NCBI GenBank assembly: GCA_900318545.1
Contig: ONLC01000001.1
Span: forward strand, 1-46,625
DNA length: 46,625 nt
Origin: an uncultured Eubacteriales bacterium
GTDB lineage: Bacteria > Bacillota > Clostridia > Oscillospirales > Ruminococcaceae
Direction of reading: 5' to 3'
This document shows, one piece after another, positions 41,437-46,625 of the stretch. Below the pieces are notes generated by a model. It worked only from the letters and a program-made list of their open reading frames with translations. It was not told the DNA's origin and did no database searches. Numbering within the stretch: position 1 is the first letter of the stretch; each line of letters opens with the position of its first letter. The translations under genes and the position numbers were made by a program.

Positions 41437-42741
41437 TTGGAGACCAATGAAACTGTCAGACAACGGCAGATAGTTTACAGCAGCTCTGCGGACAGAGCTA
41501 AAGCAAAAAAAGAACGCAAAAAGATGCATTTCAGGTTCATTCTCAGCGAGATCGACAAGCCCTTTTTCATTATAATAATGGTGCTTCTGATCTTCGGACT
41601 GATAATGATGTTCTCGGCAAGCTATGCCTGGGGCATAAGCGACCACAACGACGGCTACTACTATATAAAAAGACAGCTTGAATCAGCAGGAGGCGGACTG
41701 ATCCTGATGCTGATGGTGTCGTTTCTTGACTATCACTTTTATGTAAACGCAAGGATCGCACTGTTTTTGTTCGCCGTTTCCGTATTGGTAAACTTATATA
41801 CGGCAAGATTCGGAGATGAGATCGCAGGTGCAAGACGCTGGATAATGATAGGACCTGTCAACTTCCAGCCCTCTGAGATAATGAAGGTCACATTCATTAT
41901 GCTCTTTGCATACCTTGTAGACCACAACTACGACCGCTTCAAAAAAAGCTGGAAAAACTGCATCATACCATTTGCATTAATTATGGGCATAGTCTTCTTC
42001 ATTCTTATGCTGCAGAGACATATGTCTGCGGTAATGCTGGTGGGTATTATAGGCATAAGCATGATGTTCATAAGCGGTATGCCCCGAAAGATATTCTGGA
42101 GATTTATCATAGTCTGCGGAGCACTGGGAGCATTGTACCTTATCTATAAGATCGGCTCGGGCTCGGGCTTCAGCTATATTACCGACAGAATAAAGAGCTG
42201 GAGAAACCCCACCTCCGACCCGGGAGGCGCTACCTACCAGACCTATGAGTCGCTTCTGGCTATAGGCTCAGGCGGACTGTTCGGACTGGGCTTCGGTGAG
42301 TCAAGACAAAAATATATGTACCTGCCCGAATCACAGAACGACTTCGTATTCTCAATAGTCTGCGAGGAGCTCGGCTTTGTGGGTGCTATGGTAGTTGTAC
42401 TGCTGTTTGCCCTGTTCATTCTCAGAGGCTTCTATATAGCCTCCAGGTGCAGAGATAAAGCAGGTATGCTGCTTGGTGCAGGTATCACGGTACAGATAGG
42501 CTCTCAGGCATTTTTCAACATCATGGTTGCCTGCAACGCCTTCCCGAATACGGGTATCTCACTGCCGTTTTTCAGCTACGGCGGAACGGCACTGCTTATT
42601 CAGCTTGCCGAAATGGGTATACTTCTGAATATTTCACGTCAGGCGTCAAGGCTTAAAAACCTCCCTCCGGAGGAGCAGCCCGATGACGAATCCGAGACCG
42701 AAGAGGCTCCGATAATTGAAGAGCCCGTTATACAAGAATAA
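41437..42741 (+). CDS. ftsW: Septal peptidoglycan polymerase FtsW (SEDS family)
   Basis: The 434-residue protein has ten predicted helices, a basic N-terminus (KAKKERKKMHFR) and a long acidic cytoplasmic C-terminus (EEQPDDESETEEAP). SEDS motifs are GLIMMFSASYAWG, GARRWI, FQPSEIMK, the catalytic-Asp block YLPESQNDFVFS with Asp302, PNTGISLPFFSYGGTAL and NISRQ. It polymerises glycan strands from lipid II with the class B PBP. TTG 41437 is used because GGAGG lies 7 nt upstream. Confidence 0.94.
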   Translation: METNETVRQRQIVYSSSADRAKAKKERKKMHFRFILSEIDKPFFIIIMVLLIFGLIMMFSASYAWGISDHNDGYYYIKRQLESAGGGLILMLMVSFLDYHFYVNARIALFLFAVSVLVNLYTARFGDEIAGARRWIMIGPVNFQPSEIMKVTFIMLFAYLVDHNYDRFKKSWKNCIIPFALIMGIVFFILMLQRHMSAVMLVGIIGISMMFISGMPRKIFWRFIIVCGALGALYLIYKIGSGSGFSYITDRIKSWRNPTSDPGGATYQTYESLLAIGSGGLFGLGFGESRQKYMYLPESQNDFVFSIVCEELGFVGAMVVVLLFALFILRGFYIASRCRDKAGMLLGAGITVQIGSQAFFNIMVACNAFPNTGISLPFFSYGGTALLIQLAEMGILLNISRQASRLKNLPPEEQPDDESETEEAPIIEEPVIQE

Positions 42742-42761
42742 ACGAAAGGTGCGTAAGGACC

Positions 42762-43892
42762 ATGCTCAGAGTTCTTCTCGCAGGCGGCGGCACGGCAGGC
42801 CATGTAAACCCTGCTCTTGCTATCGCTGAGATAATAAAAAAGCATTACCCCGATTGCGAAATAGCCTTTGCAGGCAACCCCGAAAAGCTCGAGGCAAAGC
42901 TTGTGCCCAAGGCAGGCTATCAGTTCTATCCGATAAAGATAGAGGGCTTTCAGCGGCAGATAAGCGGTGAGAACATAAAACGTAATATACACGCTATGGG
43001 CTGCCTTATGAAGTCGGGGAGCAGGGCAAAGGCAATAATCAGAGAATTCAAGCCCGACCTTGTAGTCGGAACAGGCGGATATGTTTCAGGACCTGTGCTC
43101 AGAGCAGCCGCCAAAATGAAGATAAAAACAGCTATCCACGAGCAGAACGCCTTTCCGGGTGTTACAAACAAGATACTCGCAAAAAAGGTAGATGAGGTAA
43201 TGCTCACTGTGGAGGAGGCTAAAAAGTACTTCCCCGAAAACGCAAGCATGACCGTAACCGGTCTGCCCGTAAGAGGTGCCTTCAATACGATGTCGAAGCT
43301 CGACGCTAAGGCTCAGCTCGGCTTTGATAAGGACGAGGTCTGTGTGCTCTCCACAGGAGGAAGCCTCGGTGCCCAGACGCTCAATGAGAAGGTAGCAGCT
43401 CTTCTCAGGTGGTATCAGGACAATGATGTTAAGGTAAACCACGTACACTCCTACGGTACCTATCAGGGCTATAAGGACTTTGTGCTGAAGCTCGAGCAGA
43501 GCGGTGTAAGGATAAACGGCAACAGCAGGCTCATTATAAAGGACTACATAAATATGCCCGTAGCTATGGCAGCGGCTGACCTTGTGATATCACGGTGCGG
43601 AGCTGCTTCCCTCGCAGAGCTTGAAGCAGTCGGCAGAGCCGCAGTGCTTATACCCTCGCCCCACGTCGCCGAGAACCACCAGTACTATAACGGAATGGTC
43701 CTCCAGAATGCAGGAGCCGCCACAGTAATTGAGGAAAAGGACCTCACGGACGAGGTCTTTATAAAGACAGTAAAGTCCTATATCGAGGACAGCAGCAGGC
43801 TCGAAAAGAGTGCTGAAAACGCAAGATCCCTTCATGTAGCAGACACCGAGGAAAGAATATTCGGTGTGTTAAAGAAGCTTATTGGAAAATAA
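42762..43892 (+). CDS. murG: UDP-GlcNAc:lipid I N-acetylglucosaminyltransferase MurG
   Basis: The 376-residue GT28 enzyme has the N-terminal GGGTAGHVNPALAIAE loop, GTGGYVSGPVL, HEQNAFPGVTNKIL, GGSLGAQTLNE and the donor-binding SRCGAASLAELEAVGRAA with PSPHVAENHQYYNG. It makes lipid II at the inner face of the membrane. It starts at the ATG 20 nt past ftsW with GTAAGG near the start. Confidence 0.96.
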   Translation: MLRVLLAGGGTAGHVNPALAIAEIIKKHYPDCEIAFAGNPEKLEAKLVPKAGYQFYPIKIEGFQRQISGENIKRNIHAMGCLMKSGSRAKAIIREFKPDLVVGTGGYVSGPVLRAAAKMKIKTAIHEQNAFPGVTNKILAKKVDEVMLTVEEAKKYFPENASMTVTGLPVRGAFNTMSKLDAKAQLGFDKDEVCVLSTGGSLGAQTLNEKVAALLRWYQDNDVKVNHVHSYGTYQGYKDFVLKLEQSGVRINGNSRLIIKDYINMPVAMAAADLVISRCGAASLAELEAVGRAAVLIPSPHVAENHQYYNGMVLQNAGAATVIEEKDLTDEVFIKTVKSYIEDSSRLEKSAENARSLHVADTEERIFGVLKKLIGK

Positions 43893-43915
43893 ACCTGCAA
43901 GGAATGATAAGATAA

Positions 43916-44845
43916 ATGGATAAGAACTACAGAAGATACAATAAAAAGGGTTCTATGGACAGCATAAGCACCCCCGATACCGACAAAATAATCGCCCTTT
44001 CCGACCCTAAATTCGGCAATAAGGACGATATCAACTCCAAGGCCGACCAGATCTTTATCGGTGATAAGAGAGTACGGCAGGACCGCTTTGACAGAGCTAC
44101 CAAGTCCTATGACGATGTGAGCCTGCATACCGCAGAGGAGCTCGAGCAGATGCGCAGGGATAAGGAAAACGACCTTATGCGTTATGCTGCAAACAAGCCT
44201 GCTCAGGCGGCTACAGGTCTTTCCAAGGGCACAAAGATAGGCCATTCCTATGTGAAAAAGTCAACCATCGTTAAGCTGGTGGTTATCCTTGTGGCGGGCT
44301 TACTTGTGCTGATACTGTTCTTCCCGCCCTTCTTCTCGAGCAACTCGGATATGAGCAAGGTCAAGTTTGATGACGACCCCTTTGAGGGCATGGGAATGAC
44401 TGACTTCAAAACCTACGCCGCCGCTAACTATTCGGTGTATAACGAGAGTGCATTCTCATCAGAGGATCCGGAAAACTACAGGGTGGTAGACCTTGTGTTC
44501 ACGATCAGAAATACATCTCCGCTGGAGCTGAAAATACCGCAGTACGATATTTTCAGAGTTTCGGGCGACTATAAGGACGCTGTCTGTTATGCTGCCTCCG
44601 TCAAGAAAAATTCCGACGGCAAGGTAGTGGGAGACCTTATTCCCGGCTTCTCCAGCAAGGAGGTCACTGTAAGAGTCCTTGTAAACGTAAGCGACATGGA
44701 CGATGCACAGTTTGATGACTGCGTATCCTCGCTGATAATATCTACCGAGGGCGCCGAAAAGAAGATAACAAAATCCACCTACATACCCTGCATACCCGCA
44801 TTTATGCCCGTATCAAACAATATATCACTCAGCCTTACAGAGTGA
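43916..44845 (+). CDS. Bitopic membrane protein of unknown function in the division cluster
   Basis: The 309-residue protein has a charged cytoplasmic N-terminus (about 1-118), including SISTPDTDKIIALSDPKFG and a Lys/Arg/Asp-rich stretch, one membrane helix (about 120-140; IVKLVVILVAGLLVLILFF) and an extracellular domain (about 145-309). That domain begins SSNSDMSKVKFDDDPFEG and has beta-rich segments such as VVDLVFTIRNTSPLEL and VTVRVLVNVSDMDDAQ, like a beta sandwich. No family is recognised. It lies between murG and murA where other genomes carry murC, murB or ftsQ, so a role in the divisome is plausible. Confidence 0.75.
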   Translation: MDKNYRRYNKKGSMDSISTPDTDKIIALSDPKFGNKDDINSKADQIFIGDKRVRQDRFDRATKSYDDVSLHTAEELEQMRRDKENDLMRYAANKPAQAATGLSKGTKIGHSYVKKSTIVKLVVILVAGLLVLILFFPPFFSSNSDMSKVKFDDDPFEGMGMTDFKTYAAANYSVYNESAFSSEDPENYRVVDLVFTIRNTSPLELKIPQYDIFRVSGDYKDAVCYAASVKKNSDGKVVGDLIPGFSSKEVTVRVLVNVSDMDDAQFDDCVSSLIISTEGAEKKITKSTYIPCIPAFMPVSNNISLSLTE

Positions 44846-44860
44846 TCTGCACCCCTAAGG

Positions 44861-44899
44861 CCTGTCGTGCATAGTATAAGTCATAATGACGACAGGGAG
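44861..44899 (+). promoter_or_regulatory. Hairpin overlapping the murA ribosome site
   Basis: CCTGTCGT (44861-44868) pairs with ACGACAGG (44889-44896) across a 20-nt AT-rich loop. The right arm includes part of AGGGAG (44894-44899), the ribosome site for murA at 44908, so folding would hide it. A TATAAG in the loop could also be a -10 element. Confidence 0.4.
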
Positions 44900-44907
44900 T
44901 GGGTCTT

Positions 44908-46167
44908 ATGCAGAGACTTATTATAAAGGGCGGAAAACAGCTCTCGGGGGAGCTTACAGTTCAGGGAGCTAAAAACAGTGCCCTGCCGATACTGGCAGGC
45001 TGTGTGCTTGCAGGCTCGCAGGTGAAGCTTCGGGGCATACCCGAGCTCTCAGATGTGTATGCCGCCTGCAGGATACTTGCAAGCTTAGGTGTAAAAACTG
45101 CCTTCGTGGACGGTACAGTTACCGCCGACCCGACAGGCATAAGCAGTATTCACGTTCCCGAAAAGCTTATGCGGCAGATGCGTTCATCTATCGTCTTTCT
45201 CGGAGCTGTACTCGGCAAAACAGGTGCGTGCAGGCTTTCGTTTCCCGGGGGCTGTGAGCTCGGTCCGAGACCTATTGATATGCACCTGAGAGCACTCAGG
45301 CAGATGGGTGTTAAAATAACAGAAAAGTACGGCGAGCTTATCTGTGAGTGTCCTCACGGGATAAAGGGAGCTGTGATAAATCTGCCGTTCCCCTCAGTGG
45401 GTGCTACGGAGAACATAATGCTCTGTGCTGCCCTTGCCGACGGTGAAACAGTCATCTGCAATGCCGCCAGAGAGCCCGAGATAGAGGATCTTGCCGAGTT
45501 TCTCCGCTGCTGCGGAGCAAGGATAATCGGAGGCTCCTCGGGTACTGTGCGTATAAAGGGCGTTAAGGAGCTTCATGGCTGCGAATATACGGTAATGCCC
45601 GACAGGATATGTGCGGCTACCTTTATGGCAGCAGCTGCGGCAACAGGAGGAGAGATCGTTCTTAAAGGGGCGAGAGCTCAGGACTTGGGTGCTGTTACCG
45701 ATGTGTTCAGGCAGGCAGGCTGCCTTGTTTCGGACAGCGCTGACAGGATATACTTAAACGCGAAAAAGCCCCTCAGGGCTGTAAGGGACATTAAAACGCT
45801 TCCCTACCCCGGCTTCCCGACAGATGCTCAGGCACCTGTTATGGCAATGCTCTGCAAAGCAAGGGGTACCAGCGTTATTACAGAAACTATTTTCAGCAGC
45901 CGCTTCAGGCACGTTGATGAGCTCGCCCGAATGGGCGCAGACATCAAGACCGAGGGCAGAACTGCGGTAGTCACAGGAGTGAGGGAGCTATACGGAACAG
46001 GAGTTGTAGCCCCCGACCTCAGAGGCGGTGCGGCTCTTGTGTGTGCGGCACTTGCGGCTCAGGGTGAGAGCACAGTCACAAATATATGCCTCATTGACAG
46101 GGGCTATGAAAAGATAGAGAAAACACTTGCTCTGCTTGGAGCAGACATCAGACGAGAAAACTGTTAA
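44908..46167 (+). CDS. murA: UDP-GlcNAc 1-carboxyvinyltransferase MurA
   Basis: The 419-residue enzyme performs the first committed wall step, transferring enolpyruvate from PEP to UDP-GlcNAc; fosfomycin targets the active-site Cys. Motifs are IIKGGKQLSGELTVQGAKNS, the catalytic PGGCELGPRPIDMHLRAL loop with Cys116 (E. coli Cys115), PSVGATENIMLCAAL, MPDRICAATFMAAAA, FPTDAQAPVMAML, FSSRFRHVDELARMGA and APDLRGGAALVCAAL. ATG 44908 is used with AGGGAG 8 nt upstream; a GTG at 44899 overlaps it. Clustering of murA with dcw genes is seen in some Firmicutes. Confidence 0.95.
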   Translation: MQRLIIKGGKQLSGELTVQGAKNSALPILAGCVLAGSQVKLRGIPELSDVYAACRILASLGVKTAFVDGTVTADPTGISSIHVPEKLMRQMRSSIVFLGAVLGKTGACRLSFPGGCELGPRPIDMHLRALRQMGVKITEKYGELICECPHGIKGAVINLPFPSVGATENIMLCAALADGETVICNAAREPEIEDLAEFLRCCGARIIGGSSGTVRIKGVKELHGCEYTVMPDRICAATFMAAAAATGGEIVLKGARAQDLGAVTDVFRQAGCLVSDSADRIYLNAKKPLRAVRDIKTLPYPGFPTDAQAPVMAMLCKARGTSVITETIFSSRFRHVDELARMGADIKTEGRTAVVTGVRELYGTGVVAPDLRGGAALVCAALAAQGESTVTNICLIDRGYEKIEKTLALLGADIRRENC

Positions 46168-46179
46168 GGAAAGGTAAAA

Positions 46180-46625
46180 ATGAGCGAAAACGGAGAGTTT
46201 AACGAGAACAACAGCACAGATACCGTAAACGATGCCGAGCTGAAGGCATACGTTGAGGAGCTGAAAACCGCAAGAATGCGTAATCTGTACATCGGGAGCA
46301 TATTTATTGTGCTTGCGATAATACTTATTGCCTGCCTTGTGTTTTTCTTCAATATCGAAACAATTCAGATCGAGGGCGTTACCCTCTACGGTGATGAGCA
46401 GATACAGATAGTCGGCGGCGTGCAGAGCGGTCAGAACCTTATAAGGCTCGATACCGATGTGGTCGAGGAAAGGCTTAAAAACAACCTCGTCTACATCGAG
46501 GACGTCAAGGTTCAGCAAAAGCTGCCCTCTACCCTTGTTATCACCTGCACCGAGGCCGAAAAAGCCGTTGACATCGAGGATAACGGCTCGTACTATGTAG
46601 TGTCGTCATCGGGAAGAGTGCTTGA
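46180..46625 (+). CDS. ftsQ: Cell division protein FtsQ/DivIB (3' end beyond the window)
   Basis: The open frame runs to the last base. The first 149 codons show a short cytoplasmic N-terminus (MSENGEFNENNSTD), one membrane helix (about 36-58; LYIGSIFIVLAIILIACLVF) and a POTRA domain (about 60-130; IETIQIEGVTLYGDEQI, NLVYIEDVKVQQKLPSTL), then the start of the beta domain. FtsQ/DivIB bridges early and late divisome parts with FtsL and FtsB/DivIC. AAGGAAAGG is six bases upstream of the ATG at 46180, 12 nt after murA. Confidence 0.9.
   Translation, partial: MSENGEFNENNSTDTVNDAELKAYVEELKTARMRNLYIGSIFIVLAIILIACLVFFFNIETIQIEGVTLYGDEQIQIVGGVQSGQNLIRLDTDVVEERLKNNLVYIEDVKVQQKLPSTLVITCTEAEKAVDIEDNGSYYVVSSSGRVL

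Overview
The window looks like a chromosomal segment of a spore-capable, fibre-degrading gut or rumen Clostridia member, most likely Ruminococcus or a close Oscillospiraceae relative. This taxonomic placement is inference. It rests on GC-moderate coding DNA with AT-rich intergenic regions, strong AGGAGG ribosome sites, TTGACA-N17-TATAAT promoters, a secreted GH5 cellulase with fibronectin type III modules, a SpoVA-type spore gene, and a dcw division cluster whose MurE carries the DNPR motif of meso-diaminopimelate (Gram-positive, mDAP) walls. No rRNA, tRNA, CRISPR array, phage or transposase gene was seen.

Layout. (1) 1-5005: the end of an amidohydrolase gene (MTA/SAH deaminase type), a lipoprotein, a solitary spoVAC preceded by a near-perfect forespore sigma-G promoter, a cassette of three tiny uncharacterised genes running tail-to-tail into spoVAC, a YfcE-type phosphoesterase and a GT2 glycosyltransferase. 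(2) 5159-18903, minus strand: one long ten-gene transport locus. From the promoter down it holds two LolD/MacB-type ATPases (the second with a C-terminal AbrB-like domain), a 986-residue solute-binding protein, a MalF/MalG-type permease pair, a membrane-anchored NHL/TPR protein, a Yip1-like membrane protein, a large secreted DUF5696-like protein, and a second permease pair. (3) 19323-22409: HtrA-type protease, a zinc-ribbon membrane protein, and a RelB/RelE-type toxin-antitoxin pair whose promoter carries two perfect 10-bp tandem repeats. (4) 22411-28777: a GC-rich palindromic element between two identical hairpins, a NatAB-like ABC-2 exporter, the GH5 cellulase, and a BcrA-like ABC exporter. 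(5) 28853-32375, minus strand: rqcH, a Nif3-like gene and trmK, then a DUF1858 gene. (6) 32376-46625: a long regulatory gap holding a candidate structured RNA and the mraZ operator, followed by the dcw cluster mraZ-rsmH-ftsL-pbp-murE-murF-mraY(divergent)-ftsW-murG-unknown-murA-ftsQ, which runs off the window.

How they fit together. The region-2 locus reads as a single import or surface-sensing machine with an unusual parts list and is the best candidate for an undescribed system. The dcw cluster makes wall precursors from MurA to lipid II and builds the septum. It lacks murD and murC here, and its MraY has substitutions at positions that are normally catalytic. Two unrelated genes, the GH5 cellulase and murE, have a full Shine-Dalgarno 24-27 nt from the start codon with a small hairpin between. 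Folding the hairpin leaves exactly 9 nt in both cases.

All assignments come from reading the sequence and from knowledge of protein families. No database search was run.
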